A stretch of 64,000 nt of DNA from Bog-473 sp963850095 (GCA_963850095.1 CAWKJX010000013.1:186001-250000); one strand, 5' to 3'; positions 1 through 10,296 are shown, counted from the first letter of the stretch. The notes: generated by a model from the sequence alone, not told the origin. Program-made: numbers and translations.

Positions 1-2
1 CG

Positions 3-1379
3 CAGCCCGGCGTCCGCGCCCGGCGGACTCTGCATGTCATCGGCCCGGTGGCGGCGGTCGTGCTCGCGGTGTTCTGGGCCACCGCGGGCACGGCGGGCGG
101 CCTGCCGACCAACTTCATGTTCGAGGGTGGGTTCCTCATCTGCGCCGTGTTGGCCGGGCTCGTGGTGGCCGATGCCCGACTGACGGAACCGGGGCGGTTC
201 TCGCGCGCGCTGGCCACGCCACCACTCCACTTCATCGGGACCATCTCCTACGGGATCTACCTGTGGCACTGGCCGGTCATCGTGTACCTCACGGCGCAAC
301 GCACCGGCCTGTCGACGCTGCCCCTCGACCTGCTGCGCGTCGGGGTCACCCTCGCCGTCTCGACCGCCAGTTACTACCTGGTGGAGCGACCCATCCGCCG
401 GGCCCACCTGCGTGGCTGGGTGCGTTGGTGGGGTGCTCCGCTGGCCGGCGTGGTCACCGCGGCGGTCATGGTCGTGGGCACCATCCCGGCCGTGGCCGAC
501 CCCAGCCCGGTCGTCGGCACCACGCACCTGGCCCAGGACGCCGGCGGGACCGTCCCGGGCTCGGGCGGCTACGCGGACCAGCAGCCGATCCACCTCGACC
601 CCGCGCCCACCACGACCAGCCCGCTGCGCATCATGCTGCTGGGCGACTCGGTGATGCACGACGCGTCGTACGGGATCACGGCGGCACTGCAGGCCACGGG
701 CGAGGTCACGGTCCACACCAATACGATCGACGGCTTCGGGCTGATGAACTCCAGCAACTGGCCCATCTCCATTCCCAACCTCATCCGTGAGACGGGCGCG
801 CAGGTGGTCATCGCGTCGTGGAGCTGGGACGAGTACGGGCCGACGAAGCCCAACGCCCTGCACCAGCCCGAGCAGTACACCAAATTGCTCCGCCGCTTCG
901 TCTCCACGGTGCTGACGCCGGGCGACGGGGTGGAAGGCCTGATCTTCACCCAGTTTCCGGAGTCGGGCGTAATTCCGGCGAGCAACCCGGCCAACCAGAT
1001 TGCCTACAACAAGGCGCGGTGGCAAGGCGTGATCGCCTGGAACAACATCGCCAAGAAGATGACGACCTACTTCCCGGGCCGGGTCATGTACTTCCCGCTC
1101 GCCAGTTCGGTCATGCTCGACGGCAAGTACTCGGCCTGGCTCCCGCCGGAGGGCGATCCGCACGCGCCCAACGACCAGTGGATCCGCGTGCGCAAGGTGG
1201 ACAACGTCCACCTGTGCCCCGAAGGGAGCGCGCGGTACGCCGACGCGCTGCTGACCGACGTGACGACCGTGTTCAAACTGGCGCCGGCGGTGGGGGACTG
1301 GTCTCAGGGATCCTGGGTCAGCGATCCGGACTTCAACAACCCGCCGGGCGCCTGCCCGGACGACCACCCGCCCGGCTAG
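3..1379 (+). CDS. Acyltransferase-3 / SGNH-hydrolase membrane protein (5' partial)
   Basis: This is an OafA/YrhL-type O-acyltransferase that would transfer acyl groups to cell-surface glycans at the membrane. The reading frame is open to the left edge of the window, so the N-terminal membrane helices are missing. The visible part has the family hallmark SYGIYLWHWPVIVYL, further hydrophobic helices, then a periplasmic SGNH esterase domain. That domain has its nucleophile in LLGDSVMHD and a likely Asp/His pair in VDNVHLCPEGS. The call rests on these motifs. The acceptor sugar cannot be told from sequence. Confidence 0.85.
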   Translation, partial: QPGVRARRTLHVIGPVAAVVLAVFWATAGTAGGLPTNFMFEGGFLICAVLAGLVVADARLTEPGRFSRALATPPLHFIGTISYGIYLWHWPVIVYLTAQRTGLSTLPLDLLRVGVTLAVSTASYYLVERPIRRAHLRGWVRWWGAPLAGVVTAAVMVVGTIPAVADPSPVVGTTHLAQDAGGTVPGSGGYADQQPIHLDPAPTTTSPLRIMLLGDSVMHDASYGITAALQATGEVTVHTNTIDGFGLMNSSNWPISIPNLIRETGAQVVIASWSWDEYGPTKPNALHQPEQYTKLLRRFVSTVLTPGDGVEGLIFTQFPESGVIPASNPANQIAYNKARWQGVIAWNNIAKKMTTYFPGRVMYFPLASSVMLDGKYSAWLPPEGDPHAPNDQWIRVRKVDNVHLCPEGSARYADALLTDVTTVFKLAPAVGDWSQGSWVSDPDFNNPPGACPDDHPPG

Positions 1380-1404
1380 TCACCGGAATCGACGGCGACG
1401 CATC

Positions 1405-2315
1405 ATGCCCATCGGTGCCCACGTCCGCGCCGGCGGCGACCTGCTCCCGGCGCTCGACGCGGGCGGGAGATCGGGGCCGACTGCGTGCAGGTCTTCACGC
1501 AGAGCCCACGGGCATGGAAACCCATGCAGTACGGCGACGAGGTGCTGGCCGCCTATCGGGCGGCCCAGGCGGCTCAGGCTGCAGAGGCGGCCCAGGCGGA
1601 GCCGACGAGCGGGGTCGTGGCGACCTTCTGCCATGCCACCTACCTGATCAACCTCGCCGCGGCCGACCCCGAGGTGCTCCGTCGCTCGCGCCAGTGCCTG
1701 CAGGCCAACTTCGCCGTGGCCACCGGCATGGGGGCACACGGCCTGGTGCTGCACGTGGGCAGCCACCGGGGCCAGGGCTTCGACGCCTGCCTGCCCCAGG
1801 TGGTCGACGCCCTGCTCGAGACGCTGGCCTCGCAACCCGACGGGGACTGCCCAGTCGTGCTCGAGAATGCGGCCGGCACCGGTGACACGGTCGGGCGCAC
1901 CTTCGAGGAGCTGGCGACGATCGTGGAGGCGGTGGAGACCGCCGCCGCCCAGCGCCGGTTGCAGGTCTGTCTCGACACCCAGCACCTGTGGGCCTCGGGC
2001 GTCGACTACTCGTCGATCGACAAAGCCGACCGGGTCGTGGCGCAGTTCGACGACGTCGTCGGGCTGGAACGACTGTGCTGCCTCCACCTGAACGACTCCA
2101 AGGTCGAGCTCGGCGCCAACCGTGACCGCCACGAGAACATCGGTGCGGGCACCATCGGCGCGGCCGCGCTCGGTGCGCTCCTTTCGCACCCGGCGCTGGT
2201 GGGCCTGCCGGCCATCCTCGAAGTCCCCGGGGCCGGCCAGGGGGCTCGCCGGGAGGACGTGGCGGCGGCGCGGGCGGCCGTCGCCGGGGGGATCGCCCTG
2301 CGACAGGGAACGTAA
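1405..2315 (+). CDS. nfo: Endonuclease IV (AP endonuclease), frameshifted near 1464-1467
   Basis: Endonuclease IV cuts DNA 5' of abasic sites in base-excision repair and binds three zinc ions. All nine metal ligands can be recognised: CHATYL, LVLHVGSH, VLENAAG, LDTQHLW, LHLNDSK, DRHENIG and ILEVPG. The N-terminus MPIGAHVRAGGDLLPALDAG is encoded from the ATG at 1405, but the rest (EIGADCVQVFTQSPRAW onward) lies in another frame. One missing base in the GC run at about 1464-1467 explains the switch. Corrected, it is about 303 residues, near the family norm. It is either a sequence error or a disabled gene. The TAA stop overlaps the putative -10 box of the fumarase gene. Confidence 0.85.
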
Positions 2316-2318
2316 GCT
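2313..2318 (+). promoter_or_regulatory. Putative -10 box TAAGCT for fumC (leaderless)
   Basis: TAAGCT lies 7 nt before the GTG at 2326 and there is no Shine-Dalgarno in the gap. That spacing would put transcription initiation at or next to the start codon. The box includes the stop codon of the preceding gene. Confidence 0.4.
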
Positions 2319-2325
2319 GATCTGC

Positions 2326-3714
<1,389 letters not shown>

Positions 3715-3732
3715 CCCACCCGTGACCCGGCC

Positions 3733-4047
3733 ATGAAGGAGCCCGTGCTCTCGGCGGCGGACGTCGACGCCGCGCTCGAAGAGCAGCAGCTGGCGTGGTC
3801 CCGCCAGGGCGACGAGCTCAAGACCAGCGTGAAGCTGCACGACTTCGCCGGCGCGCTCGCCTTCGTCAACGCCGTCGGCGCGGCGGCCGAGGCGGCCAAT
3901 CACCACCCGGACATCGACATCCGGTGGAACACCGTGCACCTGACCCTGTCGACGCACGACTCGGGCGGCATCACCGTGCTCGACCTGGCGCTGGCCGCGG
4001 CCATCGACCGGTTGCGGCCGGCCACGGCGGCGGCCGACGAGGGCTGA
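3733..4047 (+). CDS. 4a-hydroxytetrahydrobiopterin dehydratase (pterin carbinolamine dehydratase)
   Basis: This is a small (104 aa) member of the PCD/DCoH family, which dehydrates 4a-carbinolamine pterins. In bacteria without aromatic amino acid hydroxylases it is often linked to folate or molybdopterin metabolism. The family core is clear: AANHHPDIDIRWNTVHLTL with the active-site His-His-Pro, followed by THDSGGIT. The length is typical. It starts 18 nt after fumC on the same strand, so cotranscription is possible. No pterin-dependent hydroxylase is nearby, so the physiological substrate is open. Confidence 0.88.
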   Translation: MKEPVLSAADVDAALEEQQLAWSRQGDELKTSVKLHDFAGALAFVNAVGAAAEAANHHPDIDIRWNTVHLTLSTHDSGGITVLDLALAAAIDRLRPATAAADEG

Positions 4048-4078
4048 CCGCTCGCCGCCGGGTCGACCGCGAGGGCTA

Positions 4079-4831
4079 CTAGGGACCGGCGGGTTCGAGC
4101 AGCGACGCCCGCAGGGCCGCCACCACCTCGGGCCCGGCTCCGATCCCCGAGGCGTACTCCTCGACCGAGCCGTAGTGCCGGCGCAGGTAGGCCAGGAGGT
4201 TCTGCATTTTGGTCGGGTGGGCCGAGAACACCTCGTCGAGGTTGTTCAGCAGCGTCTGGCTCTCGGGATACTTGCGGACGATCTTCTCGCGCAGGCGCCC
4301 CATGGCCTCGCCGCTCAGCGCGTAGTCGGCCACCACGGTCTCCTCGTCCACGCCCAACAGCGAGAGCACAATGGCCGACAGCAGGCCCGTGCGGTCCTTG
4401 CCCGCCGTGCAGTGGAACACCGCCGGCATCGCCCCGGGCGCGGCGAGCACCTCGAGCGCCGTCCTGATCTGTTGCCCGGAGTTGTCGAGCATTTCGAGGT
4501 ACTGCGCCTCGAGCAGCTCGGGCCGCCGGTCGAACTCCTCCGGATCGGGCAGGGTCTCTATGAAAGGGACGTGGTGGAAGGCCACCGGGTGGGCGACGGT
4601 GTCGAAGCGCTCCCGCTCGAGCTCGTGCGGCGCCCGCAGGTCCACCACGGTCCGGATGTCGAGCGACCGCATGACCTCGAAGTCGCCCTCGGTCAGCTCG
4701 CCCAGGCCGTCGGCGCGGAACAGGGTGCGCCAGCGCGTCCTGGAACCGCCGCCGGCCACCAGGTAGCCGCCGAGGTCCCGGAAGTTGACCGCGCCCTCCA
4801 GCGCGATCAGGCGCTCGAACGTGTCGGTCAC
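4079..4831 (-). CDS. Tyrosine/serine protein phosphatase (Y_phosphatase3 family)
   Basis: This 250-residue phosphatase resembles mycobacterial PtpB. The catalytic loop HCTAGKDRTG is at residues 140-149, with Cys141 as nucleophile and Arg147 for phosphate binding. The family N-terminal motif NFRDLGG is at 16-22. The GTG start at 4831 overlaps the pspAB stop by four bases (GTGA), so it is the last gene of the pspA-htpX-pspAB transcription unit. Family members dephosphorylate phosphotyrosine, phosphoserine or phosphoinositides; the target here is unknown. Its position suggests, by inference, a role in envelope-stress signalling. Confidence 0.85.
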   Translation of the reverse strand: MTDTFERLIALEGAVNFRDLGGYLVAGGGSRTRWRTLFRADGLGELTEGDFEVMRSLDIRTVVDLRAPHELERERFDTVAHPVAFHHVPFIETLPDPEEFDRRPELLEAQYLEMLDNSGQQIRTALEVLAAPGAMPAVFHCTAGKDRTGLLSAIVLSLLGVDEETVVADYALSGEAMGRLREKIVRKYPESQTLLNNLDEVFSAHPTKMQNLLAYLRRHYGSVEEYASGIGAGPEVVAALRASLLEPAGP

Positions 4832-5400
4832 GCGACCGGCATGTCCCACATGGGGAACCAGCGCGCCAAATCCGCCTCCACCGGGAGGTCGGACCCGACC
4901 ATGGAGCGGATGCGCAGCTCGAGCTCGGTGTCGCGTCGCTCCTTGGCCGCGTCGACCGGTGCGAAGGGATAGAAGGTCCCGCGCTTGAAGAGGTAGACGA
5001 GCCGGAAGGGTTTGGCGTCGGCGGCGGCGTCGGCGCCAGGCACGAAGCCGAAGACGGAGCACAGGAGCTGCGGCCCCCACCCGTTGTCCTGCAACGTGGA
5101 GTTGGCCATGTGGATTTTGGTCACCAGCTCCTCGAGGTCAGGGTCGTCGAGGAGGAGCCAGCCGTAGTCGAAGGAGTCCACGGCTTGGCGGAAGCCGTCG
5201 CCGACCAGCTCGGAGATCTCCTTCTGGGCGTCGGCCGCCACCTGGCCCGGTGGCGGTTTCCAGCAGACGCCGGCGTGTCCCGACGTCACCAGCCCACCGG
5301 CGCTCTGCAGGGTCAGCGCGGCCGACGGCAGGGCGAACAGCGCATCGAGATTCGCCCGGACCGGCTTGGTCCGGCCCAGAATGGTGTCGAAGAGGCCCAC
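4828..5400 (-). CDS. pspAB: PspA-associated protein PspAB
   Basis: A 190-residue soluble protein of the actinobacterial PspAB family. The N-terminus GLFDTILGRTKPVRANLDAL is characteristic, followed by an LPSAALTLQ segment. The GTG start at 5400 was chosen because homology begins there; the frame stays open upstream without resemblance. It lies 31 nt after htpX. The molecular function is not established. The family is defined by linkage to PspA and HtpX, so a role in membrane-stress maintenance is inferred from context. Confidence 0.82.
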   Translation of the reverse strand: MGLFDTILGRTKPVRANLDALFALPSAALTLQSAGGLVTSGHAGVCWKPPPGQVAADAQKEISELVGDGFRQAVDSFDYGWLLLDDPDLEELVTKIHMANSTLQDNGWGPQLLCSVFGFVPGADAAADAKPFRLVYLFKRGTFYPFAPVDAAKERRDTELELRIRSMVGSDLPVEADLARWFPMWDMPVA

Positions 5401-5431
5401 CGCCGGCGACTGGGACGAATGGCCCGACGGC

Positions 5432-6376
5432 TCAGCTGGCCTGGCCGAGCTGGTGCTCGAGCGACTCCAGCTGGGCGAGGCGGCGCTCGAGCGTCGGGTG
5501 GGTCCGGAACAGCTGACCGAAGCTGAAGCCCCCGCCGCCGCCCTGGGTGCCGCCGCCGGCCACGGCCGGGGCGAAGAAGAACGCATTGAAGGGCTCGGCG
5601 GCGCGCAGGTCCTTGGTCGGGATGCGGCCCATTTCGCCGCTTATTTTGACCAGCGCCGAGGCGAGCAGCGAGGGGCGCCCGATCAGCAGCGCGCCCGAGC
5701 GGTCGGCGGCCAGCTCGCGATAGCGCGAGAGCGCCATGGTCAGCATGAAGCTGATGAAGTAGACCACGACCGAAATCAGCAGCACCGCCATCTCTATGAG
5801 GGCGGCCTGGCTCTGCTGGTTGTTGCCGCCCCGGCCGCCGCCGAAGATCTCCGAGTAGAACATCACCCGGGTGAGCAGGCCGGCGATCATGCCGAGCCCG
5901 CTGGCAATGGTCATGACCGCGACGTCGCGGTGGGCCACGTGCGAAATCTCGTGGGAGAGCACGGCCTCGACCTCGGGCTCGTCGAGGCGGCGCAGCAGGC
6001 CCGTCGTCACGCAGACCACGGAGGACTTGGGACTGCGCCCGGTGGCGAACGCGTTGGGCACGTCGGTCTGCGCGATCGCCACCCGGGGCTTGGGCATGTC
6101 CGCCAGCGCGCACAGCCGGTCGACCACGCCGTGCAGCTCGGGCGCCTGCTCACGCGTCACGTCCTTGGCATGCATGGCGTACATGGCGATTTTGGCGCTG
6201 AACCAGTACTGGCAGAAGATCACCCCGAACGCGATGACCAAAATCAGGACGAGGCTGTGGAGGAAGTAGAAGAGGAGGCCGACGAACACGGCGTAGAGCA
6301 CGACGAAGAGCAGCCCCGTGATCAGCATGCGGTAGGTCAGGCCACGGTCCGGCTTTATGTTGCGTGAGATTGCCAT
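5432..6376 (-). CDS. htpX: HtpX-family membrane zinc metalloprotease
   Basis: HtpX is an M48 endopeptidase that degrades damaged or misassembled membrane proteins. The 314-residue product has two adjacent N-terminal transmembrane segments at about residues 15-58. The zinc-binding HEISH is at 142-146, further hydrophobic helices follow, and a later RELAADRSGA contributes the third ligand Glu. The ATG at 6376 overlaps the expected pspA stop as TGATG, indicating translational coupling. It is the second gene of pspA-htpX-pspAB-phosphatase. Confidence 0.92.
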   Translation of the reverse strand: MAISRNIKPDRGLTYRMLITGLLFVVLYAVFVGLLFYFLHSLVLILVIAFGVIFCQYWFSAKIAMYAMHAKDVTREQAPELHGVVDRLCALADMPKPRVAIAQTDVPNAFATGRSPKSSVVCVTTGLLRRLDEPEVEAVLSHEISHVAHRDVAVMTIASGLGMIAGLLTRVMFYSEIFGGGRGGNNQQSQAALIEMAVLLISVVVYFISFMLTMALSRYRELAADRSGALLIGRPSLLASALVKISGEMGRIPTKDLRAAEPFNAFFFAPAVAGGGTQGGGGGFSFGQLFRTHPTLERRLAQLESLEHQLGQAS

Positions 6377-7226
6377 CAGGCGCTCTCTCCTCCTGCTCCC
6401 CCGGCTCCTGTTGCTTGCGCCTTGGGCTCGGGCACCGGCTCGCCGTCGGACACCTCGGCCTCTTCTGCCTCGTCACCCGCGGGCAGCGCCGCCGCCCCGG
6501 CCGCGCCGCCGCCCCGGCCGCGCCGCCCGTCCCCACCTCGGCCTTCAAGGCCGCCAGCTCGTTGTCGACCTGGCTGGTCTTCGAGACCTTGTCGAGCTCC
6601 TTCTGAATGTCGTCGACCGGCTGCGTCAGGTCGTCCAGCGCGCCCGACGCCAGCAGCTCGTCGATGGCGCCGGCCCGCGCCTGCATGCTCTGGATTTTGT
6701 CCTGGGCCCGCTGCATGGTGGCGCCGGCCGACCTCGTCGAGTCCGAGATCCCCGAGACCGCCTCGCCCACCTTGGTCTGCGCCTCGGCCGCCGTGTACGA
6801 GGCCTTCAAGGTCTCCTTCTGCGTGCGGAAGCGCTCGACCCGGGCCTGGAGCTCCTGCGAGGTGGCGACGAGCTTCTGCTCCTGATCGGTGATCTGGTCG
6901 TGCTGGGTCTTGAGCTCGGCCAGCTGCTCGCCGAGCACCGCCCGCCTCGAGAGCGCCTCGCGGGCCAGGTCCTCGTTGCCCTGTTCCAGTGCGGCCTTGG
7001 CCTGCCCCTGCAGCTTGTCGGCCTGCTTCTGCAGGCCCTGAGCCTGCAGCTCAATGCGCTTGCGGGCCGTCGCCACGTCGGCCACGCCCCGCCGCACCTT
7101 GGTCAGCTGCTCGAGCTGCTTCTCGTACGAGAGGTCCAGCGTGTCGCGGGGGTCCTCCATTTTGTCGAGGGCCTTGTTGGCCTTGGACCTGAAGATGTCC
7201 GCGATCCGACTGAAAAAGCCTGCCAT
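6376..7226 (-). CDS. pspA: PspA/IM30 phage-shock protein, frameshifted by a 17-bp duplication
   Basis: PspA is a peripheral membrane protein that oligomerises on damaged inner membranes. The N-terminus MAGFFSRIADIFRSKANKAL is the amphipathic helix, followed by about 200 residues of charged coiled coil (YEKQLEQL, RFRTQKETLKASYTAAEAQ). The frame is intact to about residue 235. Then a perfect 17-bp tandem duplication at 6487-6520 shifts it into an arginine-rich sequence running to 6150 inside htpX. Removing one copy restores an acidic tail ending TGA at 6376-6378, coupled to htpX, giving 277 residues. TATGCT lies 8 nt before the ATG. Either a real variant or an assembly error. Confidence 0.88.
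6487..6520. repeat. Perfect 17-bp tandem duplication inside pspA
   Basis: Two identical 17-bp units (6487-6503 and 6504-6520, CGCCGCCGCCCCGGCCG) stand in direct tandem, and a further 7 bp match at 6521-6527. Since 17 is not a multiple of three, the second copy shifts the pspA reading frame. Confidence 0.95.
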
Positions 7227-7234
7227 GGATACCG

Positions 7235-7240
7235 AGCATA
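7235..7240 (-). promoter_or_regulatory. Putative -10 box TATGCT for the psp operon
   Basis: Read on the minus strand, TATGCT lies 8 nt before the pspA ATG at 7226. No Shine-Dalgarno lies between, which fits a leaderless transcript. Confidence 0.4.
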
Positions 7241-7300
7241 AGGCCCAGCGGGGGAGGGGTGGCACCGGGCATGCCTGGCCAGGGCCGCCATTCCGGCCGG

Positions 7301-7306
7301 TAAGGT
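7301..7306 (+). promoter_or_regulatory. Putative -10 box TAAGGT for mca
   Basis: TAAGGT lies 6 nt before the GTG start at 7313 with no Shine-Dalgarno, as expected for leaderless initiation. No convincing -35 is visible. Confidence 0.4.
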
Positions 7307-7312
7307 CAGCCC

Positions 7313-8182
7313 GTGCCCGAACGTCTCTGCCTGCTCAGCGTCCACGCGCACCCCGACGACGAGGCCTCCAAGGGCGCTCCCACCGTGGCCAAGTACCACG
7401 CCGAGGGGGTGCGGACGGTGCTGGTGTGCTGCACCGGGGGTGAGGAGGGCGACATCCTCAACCCGGCCATGGACACCCCCGAGGTGCGGGCCGACATCGG
7501 GCGCATCCGGATGGCCGAGCTCAAGGCCGCGACCGACATCATCGGCTACGACGAAACCGTCCTCCTCGGCTACCGCGACTCGGGCATGCCCGACTCGGAG
7601 GCCAACAAGAACCCCGAGTCGTTCGCCCAGGCTCCGCTCGACGAGGCCGTGGGCCGCCTGGTGGCGGTCATCCGCCGTGAGCGCCCCCAGGTCATCATCA
7701 CCTACGGCGACAAACAGACGGAGTACCCGCATCCGGACCATCTGCGGGTCCATGACATTTCCGTCCTGGCGTTCGACCTCGCCGGCGATCCGGACCGCTT
7801 CTCGGAGGCCGGGCCCCCGTTCACCCCGGCCAAGCTCTACTACTCGGTGTGGTCCGGGGAGCGCTTCCTCGAAATGCAGGCCAAGTTCGAGGAGCTCGGC
7901 CTCGAGTCGCCCTTCGACGAGAAATGGATGGCGCGCATGACGCGCACCGAGCCCTACACCACGTCGATCGACGTTACGGGGTTCAACCACGTCCGCGGCG
8001 AGGCGCTGCGGGCGCACGCCACCCAGGTGGACCCCAATTCGCCCTTCTGGTTCGGCCTACCGCCCGAGGTGCTGCGCGGCATCCACCCCTACGACGAGTT
8101 CCGGTTGGCCCAGAGCCGCGTCGGCCCCGTCGACGTGACCGAGGACGACCTCTTCACCGGGATCCGGCCCATCCCCGGCTGA
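7313..8182 (+). CDS. mca: Mycothiol S-conjugate amidase
   Basis: Mca cleaves mycothiol S-conjugates into a mercapturic acid and GlcN-Ins for detoxification. It belongs to the zinc-dependent LmbE/PIG-L deacetylase fold. Zinc ligands are in AHPDDE (residues 12-17) and the His of YPHPDH (139-143). LLGYRDSGMP (84-93) is typical of Mca and MshB. The 289-residue length matches Mca. MshB, the biosynthetic deacetylase, is the closest alternative; the C-terminal PNSPFWFGLP and FRLAQSR segment favours Mca. Its presence implies mycothiol, a hallmark of Actinobacteria. Confidence 0.88.
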   Translation: MPERLCLLSVHAHPDDEASKGAPTVAKYHAEGVRTVLVCCTGGEEGDILNPAMDTPEVRADIGRIRMAELKAATDIIGYDETVLLGYRDSGMPDSEANKNPESFAQAPLDEAVGRLVAVIRRERPQVIITYGDKQTEYPHPDHLRVHDISVLAFDLAGDPDRFSEAGPPFTPAKLYYSVWSGERFLEMQAKFEELGLESPFDEKWMARMTRTEPYTTSIDVTGFNHVRGEALRAHATQVDPNSPFWFGLPPEVLRGIHPYDEFRLAQSRVGPVDVTEDDLFTGIRPIPG

Positions 8183-8215
8183 CCCGGCCCGGCGGCTCGG
8201 CGGCCCGCTCGGCGC

Positions 8216-8932
8216 TCAGGACGTGGGGCCGAGGAAGCCCCAGGTGATGATGCCGGCGCTCTGCAGGAGGATCAGGGTCACGGCCGTGGCCAGCAGGCCG
8301 AGCAGGAGGACGGTCACCACCGGCTTCCAGGGCCAGCGCCGCCGCCGCTTGCGCCGGGCCGCGTGCGCGGCCAGGCGCGCCAGCGCGGCCTCGTCCGCCG
8401 CCGCGGCGTACGCCTCCAGTGCGTCCGCCTCTTCGGTGACCACGGGGACCACCGGCTCGTAGGTCTGGTGCAACGGCGCGTCGACCGGAGGTTCCGGGTG
8501 GGGTTCCGGCGTGAGCTGGGCCGCCGTCGCGGACCCGTCTTCGAACTCGTCTTCGGCCTCGACGGCTTCGGCCTCGACGGCTTGGGCTTCCCCCTCGTCG
8601 GCCGGCTCCTCGTCCGTCAGCTCCCCGGGGACGTAGGCGATCGAGTCCGCCGTCAGCTCCCGCATCAGGACCATGAGGTCCTCGACCGACCAGCCGGGGA
8701 CGACCAGGGGCGTCACGGCCGCGTCGCCGCGCAGCGTGAGCAGGACGTCGTCCTTGCGCTCCTCGATCTCCCATTCCGAGACCCGGTCCCACGACAGGTG
8801 CTGGACGGGCCGGCCGGGCCGCTGGATGTCGATCCCCTCCGACGAGAGCGTGATGTCGAACAGATCGTCGTTGTGACGGCGCCTCGAGAGGATCGAGACG
8901 TCCTGGATCGTCGTCGTAGCCGTGGCGGTCAC
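8216..8932 (-). CDS. Tail-anchored hypothetical protein with acidic linker
   Basis: I do not recognise a family. The 238 residues fall into three parts. The N-terminal ~95 residues are beta-rich and resemble a small PH-like fold (GIDIQRPGRPVQHLSWDRV). A Glu/Ala/Pro-rich linker (EAEAVEAEDEFEDG) spans about 105-175. A basic RRKRRRRWPWK stretch is followed by one C-terminal membrane helix (VVTVLLLGLLATAVTLILL). It should be anchored in the membrane with the N-terminal domain in the cytoplasm. It starts 4 nt after the deacetylase gene and is probably cotranscribed with it. Confidence 0.7.
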   Translation of the reverse strand: MTATATTTIQDVSILSRRRHNDDLFDITLSSEGIDIQRPGRPVQHLSWDRVSEWEIEERKDDVLLTLRGDAAVTPLVVPGWSVEDLMVLMRELTADSIAYVPGELTDEEPADEGEAQAVEAEAVEAEDEFEDGSATAAQLTPEPHPEPPVDAPLHQTYEPVVPVVTEEADALEAYAAAADEAALARLAAHAARRKRRRRWPWKPVVTVLLLGLLATAVTLILLQSAGIITWGFLGPTS

Positions 8933-8936
8933 CGGC

Positions 8937-9782
8937 TCAGCCGCCGGACCGGGCCAGCTCGCGCAGCGCGCGGTAGCCGATCAGGGTCGCCCCGGCCTCC
9001 CCGAGCATCCGGCGGATCGCGTCCTCCCCGCAGATCATGCGATGGTCGTCGACCCGCGACTCCCAGTCGTCGCAGGCCAGCGAACGCAGCTCGGCGCTGT
9101 CGACGGCCGGGTGCAGCAGCAGCTCGGTGACACCGGGCTTCAGGGTCGGGATGTCCTCTTCGAACAGGGGCCGCGAACCGACGCCGCCGGCGTAGCGGAT
9201 GTGGTCGGTGAACACGGCGCCCTCCTCGGCGGCCAGGGCGCGGGCCGGGAAGCCGATGTAGCGCTCGACTCCCGGGCTCACCATGCGCAGGGGCAGCCCG
9301 AACTCGAGCGCCAGGTCCAGGTAGACGTCGAAGAACTCCGGCCGCATCTGCAGCGTGCCCATGTGGGAGTCGAGGTGGCTCACGTCGAAGCCCCACAGAA
9401 TGGCCCGCTCGATCTGGGCCCGGCACTCCCGCCGGACCTCGTCCAGGTCGGCGTGGTCCCAGACGTCCTCGACGGTCTGGGGGAACCCGCCGTCGCCGCC
9501 GAGCAGCGAGGGTGCGTAGGTGATGGGTCCCCAGCGGTAGAGCGGGTACTCGGCGTTGAGCGTCAGGTGCACCCCGACGTCCTCACCCCGGTAGCGGCCG
9601 CTGGCCTCCCGCGCCCAGGGGCACGGCACCATGAGGGTGGCGCTGGTGACCGTGCCGGTGGCCAGGCACTCGAAGACGCCCACGTTGGCCGAGTGGCACG
9701 AGCCCAGGTCGTCCGCGTTGATGATGACCAGCTTGGCGTCGGCGCCGTACCCGAGTCGTTGTGCCAGGTTCGGCTCAGTCAT
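8937..9782 (-). CDS. ChbG/YdjC-family carbohydrate deacetylase
   Basis: YdjC/ChbG proteins are metal-dependent deacetylases acting on N-acetylated mono- or oligosaccharides. The metal site is visible: INADDLG near residue 22, VGVHLTLNAE near 70, and SHLDSHMGTLQ near 135, plus LLLHPA late in the protein. The length of 281 aa is typical. ATG 9782 is preceded directly by an in-frame GTG (9785); both overlap the purE stop, so the gene is coupled to purK-purE. The substrate is unknown, and the purine-synthesis neighbours give no clue. Confidence 0.82.
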   Translation of the reverse strand: MTEPNLAQRLGYGADAKLVIINADDLGSCHSANVGVFECLATGTVTSATLMVPCPWAREASGRYRGEDVGVHLTLNAEYPLYRWGPITYAPSLLGGDGGFPQTVEDVWDHADLDEVRRECRAQIERAILWGFDVSHLDSHMGTLQMRPEFFDVYLDLALEFGLPLRMVSPGVERYIGFPARALAAEEGAVFTDHIRYAGGVGSRPLFEEDIPTLKPGVTELLLHPAVDSAELRSLACDDWESRVDDHRMICGEDAIRRMLGEAGATLIGYRALRELARSGG

Positions 9783-10296
9783 CACTTCTCGCTCCTCCGG
9801 CGACGTCGGCGTCCTGGGCCCGGGCGTCTGCCGCGATCTCCTCCTGGAAAGCCTCCATTCTGGCAGTGAGTTCCCGGTCGCCCAGCGCCAGGATGCGTAC
9901 GGCCAGCAACCCGGCGTTGCGGGCCCCGTTGACCGCCACCGTCGCCACGGGCACGCCCTTGGGCATCTGGACGATGGAGAGGAGGCTGTCCAGGCCGTCG
10001 AGCTGGGACAGGGCCACGGGGACGCCGATGACCGGCAGGGGAGTGACCGAGGCCAGCATCCCGGGCAGGTGGGCGGCGCCGCCCGCCCCGGCGACGATGA
10101 CGCGCAGGCCCCGGCCAGCCGCCTCGTGCCCGAAGGCGATCATGTCGCGGGGGGTGCGGTGGGCCGAGACCACCCGCACCTCGTGGGGGACGCCAAAGCG
10201 CTCGAGCATGTCGACCGCACCCTGCATGACCGGGAGGTCGGACGAGCTCCCCATGACCACTGCCACCATCGGCGCGGCCGCCGACGGCGCGGTCAT
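9775..10296 (-). CDS. purE: N5-carboxyaminoimidazole ribonucleotide mutase
   Basis: Class I PurE converts N5-CAIR to CAIR in de novo purine synthesis. The 173 residues carry MGSSSDLPVM, the signature SAHRTPRDM with the catalytic His, and GGAAHLPGM. The ATG overlaps the purK stop by four bases (ATGA), the usual purK-purE pairing. Confidence 0.95.
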   Translation of the reverse strand: MTAPSAAAPMVAVVMGSSSDLPVMQGAVDMLERFGVPHEVRVVSAHRTPRDMIAFGHEAAGRGLRVIVAGAGGAAHLPGMLASVTPLPVIGVPVALSQLDGLDSLLSIVQMPKGVPVATVAVNGARNAGLLAVRILALGDRELTARMEAFQEEIAADARAQDADVAGGARSDD

